43,578 nt of DNA from Muribaculaceae bacterium (GCA_023665935.1 JAMPCZ010000001.1:1-43578), one strand, 5' to 3'. Shown: positions 24,379-32,760, counted from the first letter of the stretch. Numbers and translations: made by a program. The notes: generated by a model from the letters alone, not told the origin.

Positions 24379-24407
24379 TTTTCAAAATAAAAACTTTATG
24401 CTAGAAT
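24379..24407 (+). promoter_or_regulatory. Promoter of tRNA-Ser
   Basis: TTTTCA (24379-24384), 17-base spacer, TAGAAT (24402-24407) preceded by TG, an extended -10. A GTAAC/GTTAC hairpin lies between the start and the tRNA. Confidence 0.6.
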
Positions 24408-24441
24408 GAAAAATGTAACCGACCCGAGTTACGTAGCAGAT

Positions 24442-24530
24442 GGAAAAGTGGCCGAGTGGCTTAAGGCGGCACCCTGCTAAGGTGTTGTATGGGGTTACCT
24501 GTACCGTGGGTTCAAATCCCACCTTTTCCG
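24442..24530 (+). tRNA. tRNA-Ser (anticodon GCU)
   Basis: Acceptor arms GGAAAAG (24442-24448) and CTTTTCC (24523-24529) pair, with discriminator G at 24530. The D-arm has GCCGAGTGGC, the anticodon loop reads CTGCTAA (GCU), a long variable arm marks a class II tRNA, and the T-loop is GTTCAAATC. The 3' CCA is not encoded. A T6 run follows directly and probably ends transcription. Confidence 0.95.
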
Positions 24531-24637
24531 TTTTTTAGTATGCGGCATGTTAATTACAAAAATAATTCATAATATGTACTTTTTTGAGTGATTTGTTTGG
24601 TGTATTTTTTGAGGAATTTGGTCAGAAGTATTTTAAG

Positions 24638-24858
24638 CGTCGGTTGGGCATACTTGCCCAACAACACTAAGTTACAGACGGTCGGAAGTGGGTTGAGTAT
24701 CTCTATTCTAAATTACTCATTTTACTTTTTTTCTACTCACTTAAAATTTTTTTCTAACAAACCACCTTATCTTTACTCAACAAGCCAATTTTATCACTGA
24801 TTACCAAATGAGTAATTTGAGGATTTTAAAATTGTTGGGCAGGCATGCCCAACCGACG
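24638..24858. mobile_element. Foldback/MITE-like element with nested inverted repeats
   Basis: The ends are 27-base inverted copies of CGTCGGTTGGGCAT...TGCCCAACAA (24638-24664 and 24832-24858) with two differences, each itself a TTGGGCA/TGCCCAA hairpin. Inside, 13-base perfect inverted repeats AAATTACTCATTT (24710-24722) and AAATGAGTAATTT (24806-24818) lie in register. No convincing coding sequence is present. It fills most of the 400-base gap between tRNA-Ser and the YD-repeat gene. Confidence 0.6.
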
Positions 24859-24904
24859 TACCAAAGATATTATTACTAAATGAACAAAATGTTTTTTATA
24901 CCGT

Positions 24905-24910
24905 TATAAT
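24905..24910 (+). promoter_or_regulatory. Likely -10 box of the YD-repeat gene
   Basis: Exact TATAAT with a partial -35 (TGAACA, 24881-24886, 18-base spacer). The predicted start leaves a leader of about 15 bases with AAAGGA. Confidence 0.45.
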
Positions 24911-24931
24911 AATAGTAAAGGAAATTAGGTT

Positions 24932-25348
24932 ATGAAAAAATTTTTATTAATATTGTCTTTGTTATTATTTGCAAATATGAGTTTTGCGACCACCAACTCT
25001 TACGATAGATATGGTAATAAAACAGGTTCATTTCGTTCAAATTCTTCCGGTCAGGTGACTCAATATGATAAATATGGCAACAAATCCGGGACTTTTCGCC
25101 AATCCTCAGGCGGCTACAGTGCATATGACAGGTACGGGAATAAAACAGGCAGTTACAGAACAGTTGGGAATACTACAACTCAGTATGACAAATATGGTTC
25201 AAAAGTCGGATCATTCAGGGCAAATTCTTCCGGGGTGACGACTTCTTACGATAAATACGGAAATAAAACTGGTTCGTTCAAAAAAGACTCCTCAGGCAGA
25301 ATTACTGAATATGACAAATACGGAAATAAAGTTGGGACATACAGATAA
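24932..25348 (+). CDS. Secreted YD-repeat protein
   Basis: A clear Sec signal peptide (MKKFLLILSLLLFANMSFA) is followed by six units of about 20 residues built on YDKYGNKTGSFR with Ser/Thr/Gly linkers, and nothing else. The units resemble the YD repeats of RHS/teneurin-like proteins, but here they are short and highly regular. The 138-residue protein would be periplasmic or surface-exposed; no catalytic residues are visible. AAAGGA lies 9 bases before the ATG. It is convergent to tagD, and its function is unknown. Confidence 0.85.
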   Translation: MKKFLLILSLLLFANMSFATTNSYDRYGNKTGSFRSNSSGQVTQYDKYGNKSGTFRQSSGGYSAYDRYGNKTGSYRTVGNTTTQYDKYGSKVGSFRANSSGVTTSYDKYGNKTGSFKKDSSGRITEYDKYGNKVGTYR

Positions 25349-25370
25349 ATTTTAATTTTTATGGTATAAG

Positions 25371-25393
25371 AAAAGCGGAGAAATTTTCCCCGC
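25371..25393 (-). terminator. Terminator downstream of tagD
   Basis: Read on the minus strand, GCGG-GGAAAATTTCT-CCGC (with GAAA/TTTC continuing the stem) is followed by TTTTCTT. It lies 25 bases beyond the tagD stop. Confidence 0.6.
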
Positions 25394-25417
25394 AGTGAAA
25401 CGATTAAGTTTTTAATT

Positions 25418-25807
25418 TTAAGAATTTTTTAAGTAAGCTTTTGTTTGAGTGCTTGACACATCAGGCGTTCTAGGGAGATATATTACTTCGCAGTAGTCTT
25501 TCAAGAAATCAAATTTACCATCCCAATCGTCACCCATAACAAAGATATCGGCTTGATATTTTTGAATATCGTTAATTTTCTGATTCCAGTCATTTTCAGG
25601 AATAACCAAGTCGACATAGCGGCAGGCTTCAAGAATCTTTTTTCGCTGCTCAAATGTGTAATAAGATTTTTTGTTTTTGACAGTATTGAACTCATCACTT
25701 GATAACGCGACAATCAAGTAATCCCCGAGTGCTTTTGCCCTTTTTAGTAAATTAATATGTCCGTAATGCAGGACATCATATGTTCCGTAAGTAATCACAC
25801 GTTTCAT
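25418..25807 (-). CDS. tagD: Glycerol-3-phosphate cytidylyltransferase (TagD-like)
   Basis: Makes CDP-glycerol from CTP and glycerol 3-phosphate. The 129-residue length is typical. Motifs: YGTYDVLHYGH (7-17, nucleotide-binding HxGH), the substrate Lys region NKKSYYTFEQRKKIL, and the C-terminal RTPDVSST in place of the usual RTEGISTT. Ethanolamine-phosphate or related cytidylyltransferases share these motifs, so CDP-glycerol is the best rather than the only option. Its ATG lies one base after the stop of the GT2-LicD gene, so the two form an operon. Confidence 0.87.
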   Translation of the reverse strand: MKRVITYGTYDVLHYGHINLLKRAKALGDYLIVALSSDEFNTVKNKKSYYTFEQRKKILEACRYVDLVIPENDWNQKINDIQKYQADIFVMGDDWDGKFDFLKDYCEVIYLPRTPDVSSTQTKAYLKNS

Positions 25808-25808
25808 T

Positions 25809-27845
25809 TTATTTGTACCTGTCTTTTAATTTTTGTGCTATTTCTGAAATTATTTTTATGTCCTCATCGGGAATCTTGTGATAAAGGTTATGAGAATGTT
25901 TAATGTTTTTCGGGTAAGCCATATAATCTCCATAGACTTCTGACAGATACTGTTCTTTTTTATTTGCACACCTGAAGGTCAGCCCTTCAAAATTAATATT
26001 TTGAAGTGGAAAAATTGTATCGTGTGAGAATGCCCATTTTTTCCATCTGTGTTCATAATCAAATCCCCAAATTAAATCTGATTCGTTGTTTGGAACCTCA
26101 GGTGAACCGTAGAGGAATTTTCTCCATTTCTTTTTGTCTTTTATAATATCTTCAGCTGAAAATGATTCATCATATTTAGACCTGATTACCGAATTACAAT
26201 TTCTTGCGATTTTGGTTAACTCAAGTTGTTCTTCTTCATTCATAATATATCCGCTGTAGTCGTACGGAAAAATATCGACAAATAATTTATCTGATTTTTT
26301 GTGTCTGATTTTTATTATGAAATATGCGCCCATTCTTTGTTTTATCCCGAACGGGTTGTCAGGATAGAGCAGGTAATCTGCATATATATCCGGGTCAACA
26401 GTGTTGTTGTTAACTATATCGACTATTCGTTCATAATCCTGCCTCATCATAGCAACGTCAATATCATCATCCCAAGGAATGAATCCGTTATGGCGAACTG
26501 CGCCAAGTAACGAACCAAAATCCAGCCAATAATTGATATTATTTTGTTTGCAAATTTCATCCAGGCATTTTAACAGATACAAATTTGCCAGTTGTAAGTT
26601 TCTCATTTGTCCTGTTGCTGTAGGGTATAGAGAAATATCAATATTATTTTTCTTGTACTTGTTAAAAAGATTCCTGTTACGGACATATAATTCCGTTGCT
26701 TTTGTGAACTTTAAACCGAAAAAATTGTAGATTTTGTGTGTTCCCCAAAAGTTTGTTGTGGCAGAAACCGTAAGATATTTGGATTTTAATTTGATTTTAA
26801 TCCCTAATATTGTTACAACTACGTGTTTTTTGGTTGCTGATTTTTCTACCAAAGAAATGCTGAAAATATTTTGTAAAAATTCTAACAAAATTTTTTGGTT
26901 CCAAGAATATTTACAAATATTTTGGAATTTTTGCCAGTTAATATAATCTCTAATTAAATTAATGTCGTAATTTTTATCCAGTAGGGTATAAAATTTTCTT
27001 AATTCATTATAAAAATCTTTTCTTACTTGAGTTTTATCTTTTTCTATTAAATCATACCAATATAATAATGACCTTATCAAGTATGAGAGAATTGTCTGCA
27101 GCTGCATTTTCTCTATTTGTCGTTCGTTTAGCATATCTACACATTGATATCTTACAGCAATTAAATCTCTCCACTGTTTGTTGTAAGCGAATGAAACGGA
27201 ATTTTTGTGTATTCTGTAATAATATAATGGTTTTTGTATAATCGAAATTGTGTTAGCGTAAATTAAAGCCTTTATGTAGAACGGTACATCTTCCCCTAAT
27301 TTACCTTGAGAATATTTGATATTATTTTCTGTTATGAATTTTTTAGAATATATTTGTGACCAAGTAAATGAACATTTAATATAATTTTTGAAATTGCAGA
27401 GTTTTAAATTTTCATCTTCAAAATTTTTTTTGAATGGTTTTAATCTCCAATCTGCAATTTCTAAAGTTTCATTTTCTTCAAAGTATTTAAAGAAATTGAA
27501 CATTACAAAATCATTTTTATTTTTTTCGATTTGATTGTATGCAGTTTCGCATGCGTCTAATGTGTACCAATCATCCGGATCCAGGAACATTATATACTCA
27601 CCCGAAGCTTTGGATATTCCTAAATTTCTAGCAATTCCAGGACCTTGATTATTTTGGTTGTAAATCTTCACTCTGCTGTCTTTTTTAGCATAATATTCAA
27701 GTATCGTTAAAGAGTTATCTGTAGAGCCATCATTAATACAAATTATTTCTATTTCTTGCAGTGTTTGATTTAGTACGCTATCCAGTGCTTGGCGTAAATA
27801 TCTTTCCACGTTGTAAACGGGAAGGATTATACTAACTTTAATCAT
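25809..27845 (-). CDS. Fusion of GT2 glycosyltransferase and LicD-type transferase
   Basis: Residues 1-220 are a GT-A family 2 glycosyltransferase: VSIILPVYNVERYLRQALDS, INDGSTDNS and the DPDDWY metal-binding motif (about 90-95). After a linker (IKIKLKSK near 350) residues 425-675 form a LicD domain: WLDFGSLLGAVRHNGFIPWD followed by DDIDVAMMR (about 445-470). LicD-family enzymes transfer a phospho-alcohol such as phosphocholine or glycerol phosphate from a CDP donor to sugars. With TagD just downstream, the enzyme plausibly adds a sugar and then phosphoglycerol to a surface glycan; this is inferred. It has no membrane segment. The ribosome site is weak. Confidence 0.88.
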   Translation of the reverse strand: MIKVSIILPVYNVERYLRQALDSVLNQTLQEIEIICINDGSTDNSLTILEYYAKKDSRVKIYNQNNQGPGIARNLGISKASGEYIMFLDPDDWYTLDACETAYNQIEKNKNDFVMFNFFKYFEENETLEIADWRLKPFKKNFEDENLKLCNFKNYIKCSFTWSQIYSKKFITENNIKYSQGKLGEDVPFYIKALIYANTISIIQKPLYYYRIHKNSVSFAYNKQWRDLIAVRYQCVDMLNERQIEKMQLQTILSYLIRSLLYWYDLIEKDKTQVRKDFYNELRKFYTLLDKNYDINLIRDYINWQKFQNICKYSWNQKILLEFLQNIFSISLVEKSATKKHVVVTILGIKIKLKSKYLTVSATTNFWGTHKIYNFFGLKFTKATELYVRNRNLFNKYKKNNIDISLYPTATGQMRNLQLANLYLLKCLDEICKQNNINYWLDFGSLLGAVRHNGFIPWDDDIDVAMMRQDYERIVDIVNNNTVDPDIYADYLLYPDNPFGIKQRMGAYFIIKIRHKKSDKLFVDIFPYDYSGYIMNEEEQLELTKIARNCNSVIRSKYDESFSAEDIIKDKKKWRKFLYGSPEVPNNESDLIWGFDYEHRWKKWAFSHDTIFPLQNINFEGLTFRCANKKEQYLSEVYGDYMAYPKNIKHSHNLYHKIPDEDIKIISEIAQKLKDRYK

Positions 27846-27892
27846 CTTAATTCCTTAAATAATGCTGTTTGATTTATCTAATTTTTGTTATA

Positions 27893-27927
27893 TATACTAT
27901 ACAATAGTCAATATATCTTATAGTATA
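27893..27927. promoter_or_regulatory. Candidate operator with 9-base dyad between GT2-LicD and the XRE gene
   Basis: TATACTATA (27893-27901) and TATAGTATA (27919-27927) form a perfect inverted repeat with centres 26 bases apart. The right half overlaps a TATAAT (27924-27929) facing the XRE gene, and TTGACT (27906-27911, minus strand) faces the GT2 gene. Confidence 0.5.
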
Positions 27928-27955
27928 ATGATTGTCAAGCGGATAAAATATTTTT

Positions 27956-28171
27956 ATGGTTAACAGTAGACTCAGACAGCTTGGCTTGAATATTAAATTT
28001 GCTCGCATTAGAAAAGGAATGTCACAAGAAACATTGGCGGAACTTTGTGAAACCTCCAGAACAACTATAAGCATGATTGAAACAGCAAGGCAAAATCCCA
28101 CAATATTGAAAGTTATAGATATTGCAGCAGCTTTAGATATAAAGGTAGAAGAAGTTATTAAATCCGTTTGA
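27956..28171 (+). CDS. XRE-family helix-turn-helix regulator
   Basis: The 71 residues are one Cro/C1-type HTH domain: LGLNIKFARIRKGMSQETLA (helices 1-2), then ELCETSRTTISMIETARQNP (recognition helix region) and IAAALDIKVEEVI. No other domain is present. It is divergent from the GT2-LicD/tagD operon and separated from it by a palindromic site, so it probably controls itself and that operon. There is no clear ribosome site before ATG 27956. Confidence 0.88.
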   Translation: MVNSRLRQLGLNIKFARIRKGMSQETLAELCETSRTTISMIETARQNPTILKVIDIAAALDIKVEEVIKSV

Positions 28172-28252
28172 GGATTTTGGTATAGGAAGTTAACAAAAAG
28201 CGACAAAGATTTTAAGATGACGAGCAGAGTCTTTGTGGTATAAATTCCTGTA

Positions 28253-29626
28253 TTAAATTGTGTTATTCAATTTACTTAAATTAACTCCGCCTGTGGATTT
28301 GTACAAACTTATTGTTGAAATCAGTGAATTAATTTTGTTGGAAACTTCTTCTTTTTCTGTCAGTAAATAGGCTTCTTTTGCATATAGTACGTCAAGATTT
28401 GCTGATGCTCCGATTTTGTTTTTGTCTTTTGCAAGAGCGTAAATTTTTGATTGCGTATTGAGTCGATTTTTGCTTTCGTTATAATTTTCGACAGCGGTTT
28501 TGTATACCAAAACCCCGGTGTTAACCTCTTTTATTCCTTCCAGGATAGTTTTTTGAAAATCGTTTGCGGCTTCTTCGTATTGGTATTTTTTCAGCTTTAA
28601 ATAAGCGAGTTTTCTTCCGCCGGAGAACAAATCCATTGACGGCAGAATTCCTGCGTTAAAAAATTGCGAAGGTGAATTAAATAGGTTTCCGAGATGGTAA
28701 GCATTCAACCCTATTTGTCCCACGATAGTAAATTTTGGCAAAAATTCTCTTTTTGCAACTTGTACATCGAATCCGATTTTTCTAATATTTGCTTCTTCCT
28801 GTTTAAAATCAGGACGATTTTCGACAATTGATGAATCGTATTCTGTCGGAATGTCTGTAAGCATTGTTACCTGTTCGTATTTATTGCGCTTGATTTCATC
28901 TTCATAGTTTACAAGATAAACTTTCAGGATTTCTTCAAGGACATCTTTTGTAAGTTTATGTTTATTTTGTTCTTCTTTGAGAGAAGTCAAAAGTTTTTCT
29001 TCTGCTAAAAGCTGAGTTATCCCGCATAGACCGATTTTATATTTATCAGAAGTCATTGAAGTAATCTGTTCTTGGGTCTTTACAAGTTCGTTTTGTATAT
29101 CAAGAAGTTTATCGGCTTTAATCAGATTGAAATAATCCGCTGCAAAATCCGAGGTTAGCGAAATATATGTTGCTCTTTGTGCTTGTTTTATAATTTCAAG
29201 CTGTTGTTTTACGCTCTTTGTTTTCAGCCGGTTACTTCCCCATATATTAACTTCGTATCCCATTGTAATTGGCAGGAGGTAATTGTATTGTGAATAACTC
29301 GGGATTTTCATTGAGCCGAATTGTTTTCTTGGTGCTCTTAAATCTCTGTTTAAATCCCCCGAAAATCCGACAAATGGTAGTTCGCTTGCAAACTGCATCT
29401 TAACCAGTTTTTCATTTTCTTTAATTTTTAATGCTGCATTTTTTATATCGTAGTTATTTTGATAAACCGTTAAAATATTATCGGTTAAATTTGTATCATT
29501 AAAATTTTCCCACCACTCTATGTTTAAATATTTTGTGTGGTCTGTTGTATTATTTTGCGGGGTTTTTGTCATTGCGGGAAGGCTTGATATTGCTATCAAC
29601 AGGGTTAGTATAAAAATTTTTTTCAT
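28253..29626 (-). CDS. TolC-like outer membrane efflux protein
   Basis: An outer membrane factor that forms the exit channel for a tripartite pump. The 457 residues start with a Sec signal peptide (MKKIFILTLLIAISSLPAMT) without a lipobox Cys, then show the long helical OEP halves, with motifs such as MGYEVNIWGSNRLK (first half) and MDLFSGGRKLAYLK (second half). I start at ATG 29626, 9 bases from AGGA; a GTG at 29632 is too close. It is divergent from marR and the emrAB-like genes, which supply the other pump parts. Confidence 0.88.
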   Translation of the reverse strand: MKKIFILTLLIAISSLPAMTKTPQNNTTDHTKYLNIEWWENFNDTNLTDNILTVYQNNYDIKNAALKIKENEKLVKMQFASELPFVGFSGDLNRDLRAPRKQFGSMKIPSYSQYNYLLPITMGYEVNIWGSNRLKTKSVKQQLEIIKQAQRATYISLTSDFAADYFNLIKADKLLDIQNELVKTQEQITSMTSDKYKIGLCGITQLLAEEKLLTSLKEEQNKHKLTKDVLEEILKVYLVNYEDEIKRNKYEQVTMLTDIPTEYDSSIVENRPDFKQEEANIRKIGFDVQVAKREFLPKFTIVGQIGLNAYHLGNLFNSPSQFFNAGILPSMDLFSGGRKLAYLKLKKYQYEEAANDFQKTILEGIKEVNTGVLVYKTAVENYNESKNRLNTQSKIYALAKDKNKIGASANLDVLYAKEAYLLTEKEEVSNKINSLISTISLYKSTGGVNLSKLNNTI

Positions 29627-29650
29627 AATCACTTGTCCTAAAAATATTTG

Positions 29651-29672
29651 TTGTGCTATAATTATATCACAA
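29651..29672. promoter_or_regulatory. Candidate MarR operator over divergent -10 boxes
   Basis: A near-perfect 22-base palindrome, TTGTGCTATAATTATATCACAA, here quoted by its halves TTGTG (29651-29655) and CACAA (29668-29672) around TATAATTATA. It contains a TATAAT on each strand, so a bound MarR dimer would block both directions. Confidence 0.6.
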
Positions 29673-29705
29673 TAAAATTTTATATTAAAAATAAAGAAAG
29701 TAAAT

Positions 29706-30161
29706 ATGTTAAAAGATATTATTCAAGATAGAATCGGCTCAATGATTTTTACAACAGGTGTATTGATTAGAGGTTTGTCATCGCAGACTTATACCGAAAA
29801 AGAATTCGGAATCACACCGGAGCAATATCTTATATTACTTTTAATTATTGAAAATGAAGGTATACACCAAAGACAGATTTGTGAAATTACTCTGAAAGAC
29901 AGGGCAAATGTTGCAAGAATTGTTGATATTTTGCTTGAAAAAGGGTTGATAGAAAAAACTGTTGATTCAAACGGAAGAAGAATATTTAAGATTTTTGCAA
30001 CGGATAAAGGAAAAGCTTTAACAGAAAAAATATTGCCTACTGATATTGAATTAAGACAAATAATTACAAATAATATCAGCGCAGAAGAGCTTGAAATTAC
30101 AAAAAAAACTCTTGAAAAGATAAATTTGAATGTGAGAGATAAAGTTAAATTACAGATTTAA
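29706..30161 (+). CDS. MarR-family transcriptional regulator
   Basis: The 151-residue protein has the winged-helix order of MarR: dimerising N-terminal helix, LLIIENEGIHQRQICEITL (helix-turn), DRANVARIVDILLEKGLIEK (recognition helix) and the wing with DSNGRRIFKIFATDKGKAL. MarR proteins usually repress neighbouring efflux genes and release DNA on binding a small phenolic or similar ligand. It heads the operon with the EmrA- and EmrB-like genes and faces the TolC-like gene across the palindrome at 29651. Confidence 0.9.
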   Translation: MLKDIIQDRIGSMIFTTGVLIRGLSSQTYTEKEFGITPEQYLILLLIIENEGIHQRQICEITLKDRANVARIVDILLEKGLIEKTVDSNGRRIFKIFATDKGKALTEKILPTDIELRQIITNNISAEELEITKKTLEKINLNVRDKVKLQI

Positions 30162-30177
30162 AAAAAGGAGAAACCCC

Positions 30178-31161
30178 GTGGAAGAAAAAACAGCCGAAAA
30201 AATAAAAGTAAAAGATAACAGACACATATATGAGAAAAAACGTGTTATAGTACCTGCTGTAACCGCGTTTATAATTTTGGTTTTAGGACTTATTGTTTCA
30301 GTAAATTCTATTTTTTATAAATCGACTGATGATGCGTTTGTTGAAGGTCACATTGTTACTGTTGCTCCAAGAGTATCAGGTCCTGTTGTAAAACTGAATA
30401 TAGAAGATAACCAAGAGGTTAAGCAAGGTGATTTATTGCTTGAGATTGACTCAAAGGATTATGAGGCAAAATTGAAACAATCAAGAGCTAAGCTTGAGGA
30501 AGCTCGTGCTGCATTAGTTAGTGCAGGTAATCAGGTTGAAAAAACTTTTTCGGAGCTGGATTTTTCAAAGAACGATTATGAAAGATATTCTCAAATGTAT
30601 AATAAAGGCATTGCTTCAACTCAAGATTATGACTCTTCAAAGACAAAGTTAACAACTGCGCAGTCAGAAAATAAATCAGCGCAGGCAAAGTATGATGAAT
30701 TGAAGGCTTCAGTCAAAAAATTGGAAGCTGAAGTTGAAGAGGATGAACTAAATCTTTCTTATACTAAAATTTATGCGGTACAGGACGGTAAAATAACTCA
30801 TCGTACTGTAGAATTGGGTAATTATGTTCAGACAGCTCAGCCGTTATTTGCTATTGCGAAAGACGATGTATGGGTTGTGGCAAATTTCAAGGAAACACAG
30901 GTTGCAAATATGAAAAAAGGTCAACCGGTTGTGATAAAAGTTGATGCGTATGGACAAAAGAAATTCAAAGGTGTGGTTGACAGCTTACAGATGGCATCAG
31001 GGGCTAAGGCAAGTTTGTTCCCGCCGGAAAATGCTGTCGGAAGTTATGTGAAAATCGTTCAAAGAATCCCGGTTAAAATCAATTTTACGGAAGATATTTC
31101 CGAATATAATATCATTCCCGGAATGTCTGTTGTGCCTACTGTAAAAGTGAAGGGGAAATAG
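30178..31161 (+). CDS. EmrA/HlyD-family periplasmic adaptor
   Basis: Links the inner membrane transporter to the outer membrane channel. The 327 residues have one N-terminal membrane anchor (about 23-47), the EmrA signature STDDAFVEGHIVTVAPRVSG, a biotinyl-lipoyl half motif (NQEVKQGDLLLEID), a coiled-coil hairpin (about 95-190) and the beta-barrel part (VWVVANFKETQVANMKKGQP). The start is GTG 30178, with AAAGGAG 7 bases upstream. It follows marR by 16 bases and precedes the transporter by 5. Confidence 0.9.
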   Translation: MEEKTAEKIKVKDNRHIYEKKRVIVPAVTAFIILVLGLIVSVNSIFYKSTDDAFVEGHIVTVAPRVSGPVVKLNIEDNQEVKQGDLLLEIDSKDYEAKLKQSRAKLEEARAALVSAGNQVEKTFSELDFSKNDYERYSQMYNKGIASTQDYDSSKTKLTTAQSENKSAQAKYDELKASVKKLEAEVEEDELNLSYTKIYAVQDGKITHRTVELGNYVQTAQPLFAIAKDDVWVVANFKETQVANMKKGQPVVIKVDAYGQKKFKGVVDSLQMASGAKASLFPPENAVGSYVKIVQRIPVKINFTEDISEYNIIPGMSVVPTVKVKGK

Positions 31162-31166
31162 TATAA

Positions 31167-32711
31167 ATGACAGAATCAACCCCAAATGCCCCGGCAAAAA
31201 TTCGTAAAGTTCCGATATGGTTAATCGCGGTATCAATACTTTTGCCTACTTCATTTTCCGCGTTGGCAACAACAGCGACTAATGTTGCGATTCCTCATAT
31301 TTCAGGATATTTTGCGGCAACTGCGGATGAGGCAAAATGGATTGTTACATCATATATGGTTGCAAACGCATGTATGATAATGCTTTCAGGTTGGCTTGAG
31401 AGTCTGCTTGGCAGAAAGCAGTTCATGAAGATTTGTATTGTGATTTTTACGTTGGGTGCATTAATTTGTACTGTTGCTTCATCTCTTAATATGATGGTGT
31501 TAGGCAGGCTGATTCAAGGTATTGGTGGCGGTCCGATGACGCCTATGTCGCAGACTGTATTATTATCGGCATTTCCTCCTGAGAAAAAAGGGCTGGCAAT
31601 GTCGCTGTTTGGGTTTGCGGTAATGGTTTGTGCGATATTGGGACCTTCTTTCGGCGGATTTTTGGTGGATAATCTTAATTGGCATTATATTTATTCGGTT
31701 AATATTCCGATTGGTATTGTTTCATTTATATTGGTTTGTAAAAATATTGCGGAAACTCAGCCTGAAAAAACTAAGAAACATATGGATTTTGTCGGTATGA
31801 CTGCACTTATTCTGTGGCTTGTTTCTATGCAGATTGTTTTAGATAAAGGGCAGCAGTACAATTGGTTTGATTGTGCGTGGATTAGCTGGTTAACAGGTTT
31901 TTCTGCCGTTGTATTGTCGTTTTTGATAGTATGGGAAATCGAGAATAAAAATTCGTTTATGAAAGTCAGATTATTCAAGGATAGAAACTTTTTAATCGGG
32001 ACGATTATTTCTACGGCTGTAAGTATGGTGGTGTTTACCACTATGTATTTGGCTCCGCAGTTTATTCAGAATGTTTTGGGCTATACTGCATTATTAAGCG
32101 GACTTACAATGGCTCCGCGGGTAATTTCGTGTATATTAATGCTCCTTGCTATCCCGTATTTAATGAAAATTTATGACAGCCGGCTTTTGATATCAATAGG
32201 ATTTTTCTTTTTGGGATTATCGACATTTTTGTACACTAATGTAAATTTAGCCGTATCATTTTGGTACGTTTCATTGCCTAATATTCTTTTAGGAGTGGGG
32301 GTAATTTTAACATTTATTCCGATATCCGCGCTCGCGCTTGGTACTCTTTCAAAAGACCAGCTTGCCAATGGTGCAAGTCTGCATAATTTTTGTAAAACAA
32401 TCGGAGTTGCGGTGGTTGTTTCAATGTCTTCTACTTTGGTTGCAAGGCATTCTCAAATGCACCAAAACTTTTTGGTCGATAATTTGTCTAATTTTAATTT
32501 GGTGTTCCAGCAAAAAATGGCAGGCTGGACACATACTTTTATGAGCGGAGCATCAAGCAGTTTTGCACTAAATAAAGCTAATGCCTACGCTTATAAACAA
32601 ATGGTTACCCAGTCAACAATGTTTGCTTATGTTGATACTTTCGCAATAGTTGCAATGCTTGCATTTATTCTGATTCCGCTTCCGTTTTTTATGAAGGGTA
32701 AAGAAGAGTAA
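31167..32711 (+). CDS. EmrB/QacA-type MFS drug exporter (DHA2, 14 TM)
   Basis: An inner membrane proton-drug antiporter of 514 residues, the normal length for 14-helix DHA2 transporters. Visible motifs are WIVTSYMVANACMIMLSGWL, LLGRKQFMK (motif A), GRLIQGIGGGPMTPMSQT and the motif C-like LGPSFGGFLVDNLNWHYIY. It ends with a helix followed by MKGKEE. Together with the adaptor and TolC-like channel it would export toxic compounds directly out of the cell. A run of GTTAATAA repeats follows the stop. Confidence 0.92.
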   Translation: MTESTPNAPAKIRKVPIWLIAVSILLPTSFSALATTATNVAIPHISGYFAATADEAKWIVTSYMVANACMIMLSGWLESLLGRKQFMKICIVIFTLGALICTVASSLNMMVLGRLIQGIGGGPMTPMSQTVLLSAFPPEKKGLAMSLFGFAVMVCAILGPSFGGFLVDNLNWHYIYSVNIPIGIVSFILVCKNIAETQPEKTKKHMDFVGMTALILWLVSMQIVLDKGQQYNWFDCAWISWLTGFSAVVLSFLIVWEIENKNSFMKVRLFKDRNFLIGTIISTAVSMVVFTTMYLAPQFIQNVLGYTALLSGLTMAPRVISCILMLLAIPYLMKIYDSRLLISIGFFFLGLSTFLYTNVNLAVSFWYVSLPNILLGVGVILTFIPISALALGTLSKDQLANGASLHNFCKTIGVAVVVSMSSTLVARHSQMHQNFLVDNLSNFNLVFQQKMAGWTHTFMSGASSSFALNKANAYAYKQMVTQSTMFAYVDTFAIVAMLAFILIPLPFFMKGKEE

Positions 32712-32712
32712 A

Positions 32713-32760
32713 GTTAATAAGTTAATAAGTTAATAAGTTAATAAGTTAATAAGTTAATAA
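32713..32760. repeat. Six tandem copies of an 8-base unit
   Basis: GTTAATAA is repeated six times without error, beginning two bases after the transporter stop. The unit holds stop codons in several frames. It may vary in copy number by slippage; no function is evident. Confidence 0.85.

Noticed and set aside
24588-24800. Open frame of 70 codons inside the foldback element
   Set aside because: No ribosome site, composition follows the inverted repeats, and it spans their arms.
28172-28252. Terminator between the XRE gene and the TolC-like gene
   Set aside because: ACAAAGA/TCTTTGT pairs over a 20-base loop and lacks a T-run, so I did not call it.
32713-32760. CRISPR or replication-origin iterons
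   Set aside because: The 8-base units are contiguous, too short, and there are no initiator-binding or replication genes nearby.
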